A stretch of 64,000 nucleotides of DNA from Qipengyuania_C sp046254955 (lineage in GTDB: Bacteria > Pseudomonadota > Alphaproteobacteria > Sphingomonadales > Sphingomonadaceae). Shown in pieces: positions 36,683-45,335 of this stretch. How positions within the stretch are numbered: position 1 is the stretch's first letter; every line of letters starts with the position of its first letter. A program made the translations under genes and the position numbers. The notes under the pieces are model-generated. The model ran no database searches, was not told where the DNA came from, and saw nothing but the letters and a program-made list of their open reading frames with translations. The DNA lies in the NCBI RefSeq assembly GCF_046254955.1, contig NZ_JBJXRG010000001.1:372001-436000 (forward strand), given 5' to 3'.

Positions 36683-37461
36683 GCTACGAAACCATCACCG
36701 TCGAACAGCATGACGCGGTCACGCTGATCACGCTCAACCGCCCCAAGGCGCTCAATGCGCTCAATTCGACCGTCTTGGCCGAACTGATCGACGCCTTCGC
36801 TGCCTATCAGGCCGATGACAGCCAGCTGTGCGCCGTATTGACCGGATCGGGCGACAAGGCCTTTGCCGCAGGCGCGGACATCAAGGAAATGGCCGACAAG
36901 GCGGCGGCCGATTTCTACCTCGATGATTTCTTTTCGCCCTGGACCAGCGAGATCGTGAAGAAGACCCGCAAGCCGTGGATCGCCGCCGTGAACGGCTTTG
37001 CGCTGGGCGGTGGGTGCGAGCTCGCCATGATGGCCGATTTCATCATCGCTTCGGAAAACGCCAAGTTCGGCCAGCCCGAGATCAAGCTGGGCGTTGCGCC
37101 CGGGATGGGCGGATCGCAGCGGCTCACCCGCGCGATCGGTAAGTCGAAATCGATGGAAATGTGCCTCACCGGCCGGATGATGGACGCCGAAGAAGCCGAG
37201 CGCAGCAATCTGGTCGCGCGCGTCGTGCCGCACGACAGCCTGATCGAGGAAGCGCTCAAGACTGCCAAGACCATCGCGTCGATGCCGCCGATGGCCGTGA
37301 TCGCAAACAAGGAAATGGTCAATTCGGCCTTCGAAATGACGCTAGATCAAGGGCTGATCGTCGAACGCCGCATCTTCCAGATCCTCACCGCGAGCGAGGA
37401 CAAAAAGGAAGGCATGGAAGCCTTTATCGAGAAGCGCGAAGGCCAGTGGAAGGGGCGGTGA
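36679..37461 (+). CDS. Enoyl-CoA hydratase
   Basis: The 260-residue crotonase has LNRPKALNALNS, GSGDKAFAAGADIKEM, NGFALGGGCELAMM and GQPEIKLGVAPGMGGSQRLTRAIG, with both catalytic glutamates present. It hydrates methacrylyl-CoA to 3-hydroxyisobutyryl-CoA in this operon and probably acts on other short enoyl-CoAs. The start at MSYETIT overlaps the preceding stop (ATGA); the open frame extends further upstream only as a shadow. Its own stop overlaps the start of a small membrane protein gene (GTGA). Confidence 0.93.
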   Translation: MSYETITVEQHDAVTLITLNRPKALNALNSTVLAELIDAFAAYQADDSQLCAVLTGSGDKAFAAGADIKEMADKAAADFYLDDFFSPWTSEIVKKTRKPWIAAVNGFALGGGCELAMMADFIIASENAKFGQPEIKLGVAPGMGGSQRLTRAIGKSKSMEMCLTGRMMDAEEAERSNLVARVVPHDSLIEEALKTAKTIASMPPMAVIANKEMVNSAFEMTLDQGLIVERRIFQILTASEDKKEGMEAFIEKREGQWKGR

Positions 37462-37721
37462 TCAGCCCTGCGTTCTACCCGGTAGTCGGATTAGCAGCTG
37501 GCTTTCTTGGTGGCTGGTTTTGGCAGAACGTCAAGCCAGGGGTCACAGGAGCGTTCTTGATCTCAATCGTCGCGAGCATGTTTGCGTTCAGTGGCATGAC
37601 GATGAGCACGGCAGACTATGTCTTTGTCGCACTAGGAGTAATCATCGCGGCATTGATGTCGTTCTTTGGCTCTGTCGGCGGCACGCGGGCCAAGGATGCC
37701 TTTGAGAGGAGCAGAAAATGA
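37458..37721 (+). CDS. Small two- or three-helix membrane protein in the valine operon
   Basis: This 87-residue product begins at a GTG overlapping the enoyl-CoA hydratase stop and ends with a TGA overlapping the mmsB start, so both junctions are four-base overlaps. It has hydrophobic segments around residues 3-20, 28-45 and 53-72, and a charged tail (TRAKDAFERSRK). It lies in frame with a longer spurious frame that begins inside the hydratase gene. The perfect overlaps argue that it is real. No family recognised. Confidence 0.75.
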   Translation: MISPAFYPVVGLAAGFLGGWFWQNVKPGVTGAFLISIVASMFAFSGMTMSTADYVFVALGVIIAALMSFFGSVGGTRAKDAFERSRK

Positions 37722-38584
37722 AAATCGCATTTGTCGGCCTTGGCAATATGGGCGGCGGGATGGCCGCAAACCTCGTCAAGGCGGGGCATGAAGTCCGCGC
37801 GTTCGACTTGAGCCAGGAGGCCATCGAAACCGCCAGGGGCAATGGCTGCGAGACCTTCGCTTCGGCGCGCGATGCGGCAGAAGATTGCGACGCGGTGGTC
37901 TCGATGCTGCCCAATGGCGCGATCGTGCGCGATGTCTACACCTCCGACATTATCGGCCAGGCGCCCGAAGGTGCGGTGCTGCTCGACTGCTCCACCATCG
38001 ACGTAGCCACCGCAAAGGACGTGGCGCAGCTTGCGGCGGATGCGGGCTATGAAATGGTCGATGCGCCCGTTTCGGGCGGGATCGCGGCGGCCAATGGCGG
38101 CACGCTCACCTTCATGGTAGGGGGCACGGACAGCGCGTTCAAGCGCGCCGAGCCGATCCTGCAGGCGATGGGCAAGGCGGTGATCCACGCAGGCGATGCC
38201 GGCGCAGGCCAGACCGCCAAGATCTGCAACAACATGCTGCTCGCGATCAGCATGATCGGCACTGCCGAAGCGATGAAGATGGCCGAAAAGCTCGGTCTCG
38301 ATCCGCAAAAGTTTTACGAAATTTCCTCGCAGTCATCCGGCTATTGCTGGTCGCTCAATGCCTATACGCCGATGCCCGGTGTGGGCGTCGAAAGCCCCGC
38401 GGACAATGGCTACCAGGGCGGATTTGCCACGGCGCTCATGCTGAAGGACCTGCGGTTGGCGATGGAAGCGGCGGAGACGGCCGATGCCTCGACCCCGCTC
38501 GGCGCGCATGCAAAGGAACTCTACGAGAAATTCGCCGAAGAGAATGGCGGAATGGACTTTTCGGGGATCATCAAGTCGCTTTGA
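37718..38584 (+). CDS. mmsB: 3-hydroxyisobutyrate dehydrogenase
   Basis: The 288-residue protein has the NAD-binding FVGLGNMGGGMAANLVKAG, the substrate motif DAPVSGGIAAANGGTLTFMVGG and the catalytic lysine in GAGQTAKICNNMLL. It oxidises 3-hydroxyisobutyrate to methylmalonate semialdehyde, which MmsA then converts to propionyl-CoA. It is the last gene of the operon, and its end overlaps the convergent Nmad3-like gene by 14 bases. Confidence 0.95.
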   Translation: MKIAFVGLGNMGGGMAANLVKAGHEVRAFDLSQEAIETARGNGCETFASARDAAEDCDAVVSMLPNGAIVRDVYTSDIIGQAPEGAVLLDCSTIDVATAKDVAQLAADAGYEMVDAPVSGGIAAANGGTLTFMVGGTDSAFKRAEPILQAMGKAVIHAGDAGAGQTAKICNNMLLAISMIGTAEAMKMAEKLGLDPQKFYEISSQSSGYCWSLNAYTPMPGVGVESPADNGYQGGFATALMLKDLRLAMEAAETADASTPLGAHAKELYEKFAEENGGMDFSGIIKSL

Positions 38585-39296
38585 TCTCCGCGATCATCTT
38601 ATCCAGCCACTCGCGCGGGGCCTGCCGCCGCCCCACATCGGCAACGAATTCCTGCCCGCGCGCGACGCTTCTCAATCTGCCGCCTCTGATCCAGCGATCC
38701 TCCCGGTCGTGATAGCTCAGCCCTCCGCGCTTGAGCCACACTGGCCGGTGCCACAGGCTCGGCGGGCCTTCGGGCACGGTCAGCCGCAGCGCTCGTGAAG
38801 CTCTTTTGGCCGTTTCTCCCCGGCCGCAATAGACGACATCGTTCGAGTGGTGCATCGCCAGCGCATGCGGGTGCCCGCGCTTGACCAGATCTTCCGGAGC
38901 GCCATCCTCCAGCCGCACCATGTCTTCGATTTCCAGAAAGCCGAAAATCCGGTGATGCGCTTCGCCTGTGTCCTCTTCTGCGAACAGCCCGAAGAAAAGG
39001 AAAATGTCGCCCTCCCTCACGCCTTGATTGGCGAGATGAGTCTGCGCCGCACCGCATTGTCCGAACAGGCAGGTACCGTCGCCTGAGAACATCGGATCGT
39101 GATGACACAGGTCATCACCGCCGAGCCTGCCATTGCTCGCTTTCGCGGCAAGCTTGCCCAGCCCGAGCGAGCCATAACTGGTCTGCGACGTGGTGCCCGC
39201 CGGAATAGGCAGCGAAATCGGCTTCCCGCCCACGATCGGCGATGGCCCACCGCCCGCCGCGCTATCGAAGCCCTTCCTGCTAAAAATGATCCGCAT
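38571..39296 (-). CDS. Nucleotide-modification-associated domain 3 (Nmad3)-like protein
   Basis: The protein (241 residues from MRIIFSRKG) opens with IIFSRKGFDSAAGGGPSPIV and GGKPISLPIP, the signature of the Nmad3 group. It continues with YGSLGLGKL, a DPMFSGDGTCLFGQCG segment, and GDIFLFFGLFAEED. Nmad domains were proposed from comparative genomics to take part in nucleic-acid base modification, often in phage and mobile DNA. Here it stands alone between housekeeping genes, with no DNA-modification partner nearby, so the role is uncertain. The open frame extends 12 codons further up. Biochemical function unknown. Confidence 0.72.
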   Translation of the reverse strand: MRIIFSRKGFDSAAGGGPSPIVGGKPISLPIPAGTTSQTSYGSLGLGKLAAKASNGRLGGDDLCHHDPMFSGDGTCLFGQCGAAQTHLANQGVREGDIFLFFGLFAEEDTGEAHHRIFGFLEIEDMVRLEDGAPEDLVKRGHPHALAMHHSNDVVYCGRGETAKRASRALRLTVPEGPPSLWHRPVWLKRGGLSYHDREDRWIRGGRLRSVARGQEFVADVGRRQAPREWLDKMIAEIKAT

Positions 39297-39364
39297 TCCC
39301 CCAGCGCTGCCCGATACGCGCACTCCTCGCAAGCCTTGCCAAAAACCGCGATCCGGCTAGGGGG

Positions 39365-40165
39365 ATGCGCGTGACGGTTACCGCGATGATCATGGCCGGG
39401 AAGCGCTCAGGCGTACTCGACCCGCTGGCCCAGAAGGCCGGTGTGGCGCAGAAATGCGTCGTCCCCATCCGCGGCAAGCCGCTGATCGAACATGTCGTAG
39501 CGGCGGTATCGGCGAGCGAGCGGGTGGGCGAAATCCGCATTGTCGCGCATGAGGAGGGCGAGATTGCAGCCATCCCGCTGATCGCCAGGCTGATCGCAGA
39601 AGGCCGCCTCAAGATCATTCCCGGCGCATTCAATCTCGTCGACAGCGTGATCGCGGGCGCACAGGGGGCGCAGTTCCCGATCCTCATCACTACCGCCGAC
39701 AATGTGCTGGTGACGACCTCTGGTTACGAGGAATTCATCGATGGCGCGCTTGCCGCGGAGGCCGGGGGAGCGGCCGCACTTGCGCGGATCGAGGATGTGC
39801 AGGCAGCGCACCCGCAAGGGCAGCGCCGGCGCTACCAGTTTCGCGATGGAGGCTTCTCCAATTGCAACACCTACTGGCTCGGTTCCGAAGAAGCGCTCAC
39901 ATCGGCCGAGATCTTTCGCCAGGGCGGGCAATTCGTGAAATACCCCAGCCGCATCGCCAAGGCCTTCGGCGTACTCAACCTGCTGCGCTATTTCTTGGGT
40001 ACCGGAGACCGCGAAAAGCTATTCCAGCAGGTCTCGCGGCGGTTCGGTTTTCCGCTGCGCACGATCGTACTTTCGAACGGCGAGTTCGCGATCGATGTCG
40101 ATAACGAGCGCACCTATGCCGTGGCCGACAAGCTACTGGCCAAGCGCGAGGTGCAGGCCGGCTAG
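39365..40165 (+). CDS. NTP-transferase (MobA-like) family protein
   Basis: The 266-residue protein has a nucleotidyltransferase N-terminus: TAMIMAGKRSG (G-rich loop), CVVPIRGKPLIEHVV, and a metal-binding aspartate in ILITTADNVLV. The remainder resembles MobA-like and sugar or inositol-phosphate cytidylyltransferases. It directly precedes a flippase-like membrane protein, so a role in activating a sugar or polyol for lipid or polysaccharide synthesis is likely. The exact substrate is not identified. Confidence 0.83.
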   Translation: MRVTVTAMIMAGKRSGVLDPLAQKAGVAQKCVVPIRGKPLIEHVVAAVSASERVGEIRIVAHEEGEIAAIPLIARLIAEGRLKIIPGAFNLVDSVIAGAQGAQFPILITTADNVLVTTSGYEEFIDGALAAEAGGAAALARIEDVQAAHPQGQRRRYQFRDGGFSNCNTYWLGSEEALTSAEIFRQGGQFVKYPSRIAKAFGVLNLLRYFLGTGDREKLFQQVSRRFGFPLRTIVLSNGEFAIDVDNERTYAVADKLLAKREVQAG

Positions 40166-40184
40166 CCCGGCCTGTTTTCGGATC

Positions 40185-41468
40185 ATGCGGCGCCTGTTTC
40201 GCAATATCGGCTGGCTCCTAGGAGGGCGCGGTGTCAATGCCGCGCTCAGCCTGGTCTACCTGGCACTGGCGACGCGCACGCTCGGCCTCGATGGCTTCGG
40301 CTATTTCGCGCTGATCATCGCGCTCGGCCAGACAGTCACCGGGCTTGCCAATTTCCAGACTTGGCAGTTCGTGGTCAAATGGGGCGCGGGATCGGACGGT
40401 CCGGGAGAAGCCACCGGTTTCGCCATCGCGCTCGACATCATGTCGGTTGCGCTTGGTGCGGTCCTTGCCGCCGTGCTTGTATGGACCGCGCAATTCTGGC
40501 TGCCTCTGCCTGACGACCTGTTGTGGGTCGCGTTCGGTTTCTGCATCGTCTCACTGCTCTCGATCCGGGCCACACCGACAGGGCTCCTGCGACTGCGCTT
40601 CCAGTATGGCCGGGCGACTGCCGCCGAAGCAATCCAGCCGGTCGTCCGTGCCTCGGGGGCGGTGCTCGCCGCGCTGTTCATGCCCACGGTGCTTGGTTTC
40701 GTTCTCGCCTGGGCCGCCGCCGAGGTGGCCGTGGCCGTGGCCTTGTGGATCGTCGCCGCCTGGAACGAGAAGATCGACCTCTCGCAGATCAGCCTGCGCC
40801 GCATACCGCGCGATCATCCCGGCGCGTGGCGCTTTGTGTGGTCGACCAACATGACCGGCAGTCTCAATGTCGGAGCCAAGCAGGTGATGATCCTGCTGGT
40901 CGGCGCGATCGGCGGCGAAGCATTTGCCGGCGGCTTCCGCGTCGCTTCGCAACTGGGGCAGGCACTCGTGCAGCTGGCGCAGACGGTCTCCAAGGCGATT
41001 TACCCAGAGCTGGTCCACGCGCAGGAGGACGCGCATATGATCGCTCGCCGGATGGCCAATATCGCGCTGATCGGCGGAGTTTTGGCTGTGCTTGTGGCAC
41101 TTTTCGGCGGACGCTGGGCGCTTGAGACCATCGCAGGAGAGGATTTCGGGGTGGTCTATTGGGCGATGGTTATCCTGGCGATTGCCGGCGCGATCGAGCT
41201 TGTTGGCGCCAGCCTGGAATCGCTGCTCGTATCGGCCGGACGCGCGGGAACGGCCTTTGTTGTTCGCGCCGTCCCCACACTCCTTGCGCTCGCGCTGCTC
41301 AACGTGGCGATGGACTGGAACGGCCTAAAAGGCGCGGCCTTCACAGTGCTGGGATCGAGTGCACTTGCGGTGGTTGGCTTCTGGGTCGCGATCCTCTCGA
41401 TGCAGCAAATTCGAATTACGGTTGCGGCAACGGAGCCTGCAAACAAGCCGCCAAAGCCCGACAGCTAG
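40185..41468 (+). CDS. Polysaccharide flippase-like membrane protein (Wzx/MOP family)
   Basis: The 427-residue protein begins MRRLFRNIGWLLGGRGVNAALSL and has about twelve hydrophobic helices, in keeping with O-antigen/polysaccharide flippases (MOP superfamily). The ATG at 40185 lies 20 bases after the nucleotidyltransferase stop; the longer open frame starts inside that gene and is not used. It presumably moves a lipid-linked glycan across the inner membrane together with the preceding enzyme. A second flippase is encoded at 55538. Confidence 0.85.
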   Translation: MRRLFRNIGWLLGGRGVNAALSLVYLALATRTLGLDGFGYFALIIALGQTVTGLANFQTWQFVVKWGAGSDGPGEATGFAIALDIMSVALGAVLAAVLVWTAQFWLPLPDDLLWVAFGFCIVSLLSIRATPTGLLRLRFQYGRATAAEAIQPVVRASGAVLAALFMPTVLGFVLAWAAAEVAVAVALWIVAAWNEKIDLSQISLRRIPRDHPGAWRFVWSTNMTGSLNVGAKQVMILLVGAIGGEAFAGGFRVASQLGQALVQLAQTVSKAIYPELVHAQEDAHMIARRMANIALIGGVLAVLVALFGGRWALETIAGEDFGVVYWAMVILAIAGAIELVGASLESLLVSAGRAGTAFVVRAVPTLLALALLNVAMDWNGLKGAAFTVLGSSALAVVGFWVAILSMQQIRITVAATEPANKPPKPDS

Positions 41469-41581
41469 GGCACGCCAAGCGCTCTTGCCTCGCTGCGGAG
41501 ACGAGCGGCAGCAGAGGGATTGGCCGCGATAGCATCGGCCAGCGCCATGCTCGCCGCTTCGGGTTCGCCGTAAGTACAGCA
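41465..41581 (-). pseudogene. C-terminal remnant of a gene, minus strand
   Basis: An open minus-strand segment ending at a TAG that overlaps the flippase stop encodes a plausible C-terminus: GEPEAASMALADAIAA, then NPSAAARLRSEARALGVP. It has strong alanine bias and codon use like a real gene, and looks like the end of a helical, perhaps tetratricopeptide-like, protein. A TGA at 41582-41584 closes the frame upstream and no matching N-terminal part was found, so it appears to be a leftover of a deleted gene. Confidence 0.5.
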
Positions 41582-41927
41582 TCAGCTCGATGATCCCGGC
41601 GCGTATTTCGACGAGCATCTCACCGTGGTCGGCTCTGGCGATGCGGGCGAGATATCGCACGGTCTTGCGGTAGATCCGGCGCAGCGCGATGTGTTTATGA
41701 TCTTCAAAAGCAGTGCTGTTTTCGCGAGTGCGAAGCCCGCCAATTTGGTGCTGCAGGGAGAGGCCGAGGCGGACGAACGGTTTCGGTTCGAGGCGAGACC
41801 ATCCGAAGCGCGGTGAGGGAAGGCGAACTGGTGCTCGAAACACGCGATGGGTGCAGACCATTCGCTAATTTCAGGACAGGAAAGCCTTTTAACTGGTGGG
41901 AATCAAGGGTGCGGCACCGATAAACGG
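41574..41927 (+). pseudogene. Frameshifted gene remnant, plus strand
   Basis: Two consecutive plus-strand frames look coding. The first runs from just after the stop at 41571 and encodes HQLDDPGAYFDEHLTVVG and VDPAQRDVFMIFKSSAVF, ending at a TGA near 41817. The second, shifted by one base, encodes RGETIRSAVREGELVLETRD and continues GCRPFANFRTGKPFNWW to a TAA at 41927. Both use genome-like codons. The frames join near 41780, suggesting one gene broken by an indel and lacking its start. The family was not recognised. Confidence 0.5.
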
Positions 41928-43505
41928 TTAATCTTCGGCGGTTTCGGCCTCTTCCCAGACCAGCCGTGGCTTTCGTGCCGCCAAAGTCTCGTCCAGCCGG
42001 CGGCGCGGGGCGAAATGCGGCGCCGACTTGAGCGACTCGTCGCCCGCCCGCGCGCGTTCGGCCACTGCGCGCAAGCTTGCGATGAGCTGGTCGAGCCCCT
42101 GCTTGCTCTCGGTCTCGGTTGGCTCGACCAGCATTGCGCCGTGCACCACCAGCGGGAAATAGACCGTCATCGGGTGATAGCCCTCGTCGATCAGCCCCTT
42201 GGCGATATCGAGCGTGGTGAACCCTTCGGCCAGATTGTCGTCGCTGAAGAGCGCCTCGTGCATGCACGGACCGCTTTCGGCGAAAGGCGCATCGAGCACA
42301 TCCTCGAGGCTGCGCAGCATGTAGTTGGCATTGAGCACGCTGTCTTCGGCGACCTGGCGCAATCCGTCCGCTCCGTGGCTGAGGATATAGGTCAGCGCGC
42401 GGGTGAACATGCCCATCTGGCCCTGGAATGCCGCCATCCGCCCAAAGCTCTGCGGCAGCAGGTCTTTCGCTGCGCGTTCTTCGACCAGCCGCATCCTGCC
42501 TTGCTCGTCGCGTCGCACGAAAGGGATCGGGGCGAAAGGCGCGAGCGCTTCGGAAAGCACCACCGGTCCCGAACCCGGCCCGCCCCCGCCATGCGGGGTG
42601 GAGAAGGTCTTGTGCAGATTGATGTGCATTGCATCGACGCCGAGATCGCCCGGGCGCACCTTGCCGACGATCGCGTTAAAATTAGCCCCGTCGCAATAGA
42701 CCAGCCCGCCCGCGGCATGGACCGCGTCGGAGATCGCTTTCATATCGCGCTCGAACAACCCGCAGGTGTTGGGATTGGTGATCATCACGCCGGCGACGTC
42801 CGGCCCCAGGCGGTTCTGGAGTGCGTCGAGATCGACGCGGCCTTCCTTCGTCGCTGGGATATCCTCAACCCGGTATCCCGCGAAGGCTGCGGTGGCAGGA
42901 TTGGTACCATGCGCGCTTTCCGGGCACAGGATCACCTCGCGCGCATCGCCGCGCGCTTCCAGCGCCGCGCGGATCGCGAGGATACCGCACAGCTCACCAT
43001 GCGCGCCCGCCTTGGGCGTCATCGCGACTGCATGCATGCCGGTGAGCTTGCACAGCCAGTCGGACAGCTGCTCGATGACTTCGAAAGCGCCCTGCACCGT
43101 GTCCATCGGCTGGAGCGGGTGGATATCGGCAAAGCCGGGCATCCGCGCGACCTTCTCGTTGAGGCGCGGATTGTGCTTCATCGTGCAGGAGCCGAGCGGG
43201 AACGGGCCGAGATCGATGGCGTAGTTCTGGCGGCTGAGGCGGGTGTAATGCCGAACCGTTTCGGGCTCGGTCAGGCCGGGCAAATCGAGCGGTTCGCTGC
43301 GGGCAAACTTCGCCAGTTCGGGCGCTACTTCCGCGTCCGCATCTTCGCCGAAATCGACCCCGCAATTGGCCGAATTGGCGAGCTCGAAAATTAGCGGTTC
43401 TTCGAGCTGGAGCGCGCGGTTGCCGCTTGCTGTGGCGGGGCGGGAGCTGCCTTCGCCCGCATCCCCCATTTCGGGCTTCCAGCCGGAAGCGTTAGGAGCG
43501 TTCAT
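41928..43505 (-). CDS. gcvPB: Glycine dehydrogenase (decarboxylating) subunit 2
   Basis: The 525-residue protein is the C-terminal half of the P-protein. It contains the PLP-binding lysine region INLHKTFSTPHGGGGPGSGP, GSCTMKHNPRLNEKVARMPGF and ESAHGTNPATAAFAGY. With subunit 1 it decarboxylates glycine and passes the aminomethyl group to GcvH. It overlaps gcvPA by four bases and ends the glycine cleavage operon. An N-terminal extension of about 30 residues is polar and poorly conserved. Confidence 0.95.
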   Translation of the reverse strand: MNAPNASGWKPEMGDAGEGSSRPATASGNRALQLEEPLIFELANSANCGVDFGEDADAEVAPELAKFARSEPLDLPGLTEPETVRHYTRLSRQNYAIDLGPFPLGSCTMKHNPRLNEKVARMPGFADIHPLQPMDTVQGAFEVIEQLSDWLCKLTGMHAVAMTPKAGAHGELCGILAIRAALEARGDAREVILCPESAHGTNPATAAFAGYRVEDIPATKEGRVDLDALQNRLGPDVAGVMITNPNTCGLFERDMKAISDAVHAAGGLVYCDGANFNAIVGKVRPGDLGVDAMHINLHKTFSTPHGGGGPGSGPVVLSEALAPFAPIPFVRRDEQGRMRLVEERAAKDLLPQSFGRMAAFQGQMGMFTRALTYILSHGADGLRQVAEDSVLNANYMLRSLEDVLDAPFAESGPCMHEALFSDDNLAEGFTTLDIAKGLIDEGYHPMTVYFPLVVHGAMLVEPTETESKQGLDQLIASLRAVAERARAGDESLKSAPHFAPRRRLDETLAARKPRLVWEEAETAED

Positions 43506-44866
43506 GACAATTCCTCCGCCAGCGCCGCGGCAAAGGCTTCGATATCCTCCGCGCTGCAGGTTTCAGTGACCGCAACGATCAGGCCTTCCTCCAGCTCAGC
43601 CACGCCCGGATACAGCCGCCCGAGCGAAACGCCGCCGAGGATATCGCACCGGGAAAGCGCCAGCGCCACTTCGCGCGCATCCTTTCCGATCAGCCGCAGA
43701 GTGAACTCGTTGAAGAAGCCCTGCCCGTTGACCAGCTCGACCCCATCGATCGCGGAGAGTTTGTCGGCTGCCTGCCGAGCGCGCGCATGATTGATCCGCG
43801 CGAGCTTGCCCAGCCCTTCGCCGCCCAGCAGCGTCATGTGGATCGAGAAGGCCAGCGCGCACAGCCCGCTATTGGTGCAGATATTGCTTGTCGCTTTCTC
43901 GCGCCGGATGTGCTGCTCGCGCGTGGACAACGTGAGGACGAAGCCGCGCTTGCCTTCGGCATCGACCGTCTCGCCGCACAACCGCCCGGGCATTTGGCGC
44001 ACCAACTTGGTATCGCGCACCGCAAATAGGCCGAGATACGGTCCGCCGAAGTTCAGCCCCAGGCCGATCGACTGGCCTTCGCCCACGACGATATCCGCCC
44101 CCAGCGCGCCGGGGCTTTCGAGCAGGCCAAGCGCGACTGGTTCGGTATTGACCGCGATCAACAGCGCTCCCTTCTCGTGCGCTGCTTCCGCGATCTTGGC
44201 CAAATCGGGCACGCGGCCAAGGATATCGGGATATTGCACCACCACGCAGGCAGTCTGATCATCGATCGCGGCGATGATCGCGTCTTCGTTCGGGTCGGCA
44301 TCGAGATCGGGCATGATCTTGTGGATACGGTCTCCGGTAAAACGCGCCATGGTCTCGGCGGTCGAGACGTAATGCGGATGGACCGGCCCGATCACCACGC
44401 CACCCCGGCGCTTCACGCGCGTCGCCATTGCAATCGCTTCCCAGCAGGCCGTCGAGCCATCGTACATCGACGCGTTCGCGACCGCGCAGCCATAAAGCCG
44501 TGCGACCTGCGTCTGGAACTCGAACAGCATCTGCAGTGTGCCCTGCGCGATCTCGGGCTGGTAAGGCGTATAGGCGGTGAGGAATTCGCCGCGCTGGATC
44601 AGGTGGTCGACACTCGCCGGGATATGATGGCGATAGGCCCCCGCACCGAGGAAAAACGGCACATCCCCCGCTGCCTTATTCTTCGCCGCAAGCCGCTTCA
44701 TATGCTGCTCGACCGCCATTTCGCTGGCGTGCGGCGCAAGGCCTTCGATCGGGCCATCGAGCAGGTGTTCGGACGGCACATCGGTGAACAGCGCGTCGAT
44801 ATCACTCGCGCCGATAGCCGAAAGCATTTCGGTACGGTCGGACGGTGTCAGGGGCAGGTAGCGCAT
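43502..44866 (-). CDS. gcvPA: Glycine dehydrogenase (decarboxylating) subunit 1
   Basis: The 454-residue protein is the N-terminal half of the split P-protein: MRYLPLTPSDRTEML at the start, FLGAGAYRHHIPASVDHL, YTPYQPEIAQGTLQMLFEFQ and SMYDGSTACWEAIAMA. The start at MRYLPL is chosen; a non-ATG codon four residues upstream is in frame. It is separated from gcvH by 93 bases filled with small hairpins, and overlaps gcvPB by four bases. It should form a heteromeric complex with GcvPB. Confidence 0.95.
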   Translation of the reverse strand: MRYLPLTPSDRTEMLSAIGASDIDALFTDVPSEHLLDGPIEGLAPHASEMAVEQHMKRLAAKNKAAGDVPFFLGAGAYRHHIPASVDHLIQRGEFLTAYTPYQPEIAQGTLQMLFEFQTQVARLYGCAVANASMYDGSTACWEAIAMATRVKRRGGVVIGPVHPHYVSTAETMARFTGDRIHKIMPDLDADPNEDAIIAAIDDQTACVVVQYPDILGRVPDLAKIAEAAHEKGALLIAVNTEPVALGLLESPGALGADIVVGEGQSIGLGLNFGGPYLGLFAVRDTKLVRQMPGRLCGETVDAEGKRGFVLTLSTREQHIRREKATSNICTNSGLCALAFSIHMTLLGGEGLGKLARINHARARQAADKLSAIDGVELVNGQGFFNEFTLRLIGKDAREVALALSRCDILGGVSLGRLYPGVAELEEGLIVAVTETCSAEDIEAFAAALAEELS

Positions 44867-44887
44867 TTTCAATCCCAATCATGATCC

Positions 44888-44955
44888 TCCGCGAAGGCGG
44901 AAGCCTCAGGCAATCTGGCGAAGCGCGGGCGGCCTGAGATCCCCGCCGGCGCGGG
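44888..44955. repeat. REP-like palindromic element between gcvH and gcvPA
   Basis: The gap holds three nested inverted repeats: TCCGC-GAAG-GCGGA (44888-44901), CTCAGGC (44905-44911) with GCCTGAG (44932-44938), and CCCGC-CGGC-GCGGG (44942-44955). The clustering of GC-rich palindromes looks like an extragenic repeat; whether it recurs elsewhere in the genome cannot be seen here. Within the operon it could adjust downstream mRNA levels. Confidence 0.55.
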
Positions 44956-44959
44956 CACT

Positions 44960-45331
44960 CTAAAGCTCGTCGCAGAAAGCCTTGTAGGCCTTGGCATCCA
45001 TCAGGCCTTCAAGCTCGGCCTTGTCCGAGATCGCCAGCTTGAAGAACCAGCCTTCCTCTTCCGGCGAATTGTTGACCAGCTCCGGATCGTCTTCGAGCGC
45101 GGCATTGGCCTCGATCACTTCGCCTGAAACGGGTGCGTAAATGTCGCTCGCCGCCTTGACGCTTTCGACCACCGCCGCGTCGCCGCCCTTGTCGAGCATC
45201 GCGCCGACATCGGGCAATTCGACAAAGACGATATCGCCGAGCTGTTCCTGCGCATAATCGGTAATGCCGACAGTGGCGTTGTCGCCGTCGACTTCGATCC
45301 ATTCATGTTCATCGGTGAAATAACGGGGCAT
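44960..45331 (-). CDS. gcvH: Glycine cleavage system H protein
   Basis: The 123-residue protein begins MPRYFTDEHEWIEVDGD and contains GITDYAQEQLGDIVFVELPDVG and the lipoylation lysine in VVESVKAASDIYAPVSG. It shuttles the aminomethyl group between the P- and T-proteins. The start lies four bases after the gcvT stop; the open frame extends into gcvT only as a shadow. A complete, typical H-protein. Confidence 0.97.
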   Translation of the reverse strand: MPRYFTDEHEWIEVDGDNATVGITDYAQEQLGDIVFVELPDVGAMLDKGGDAAVVESVKAASDIYAPVSGEVIEANAALEDDPELVNNSPEEEGWFFKLAISDKAELEGLMDAKAYKAFCDEL

Positions 45332-45335
45332 TGGG

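Noticed and set aside
41325..41861. A 178-codon minus-strand gene covering the decayed region
   Set aside because: It overlaps the end of the flippase gene, is unusually rich in Arg and Cys, and the coding-like signal in this stretch lies in other frames.
41847..43394. A 515-codon plus-strand open frame opposite gcvPB
   Set aside because: It is rich in Arg and His, has no family motifs and lies exactly opposite a highly conserved enzyme gene; high-GC genomes give long antisense frames.
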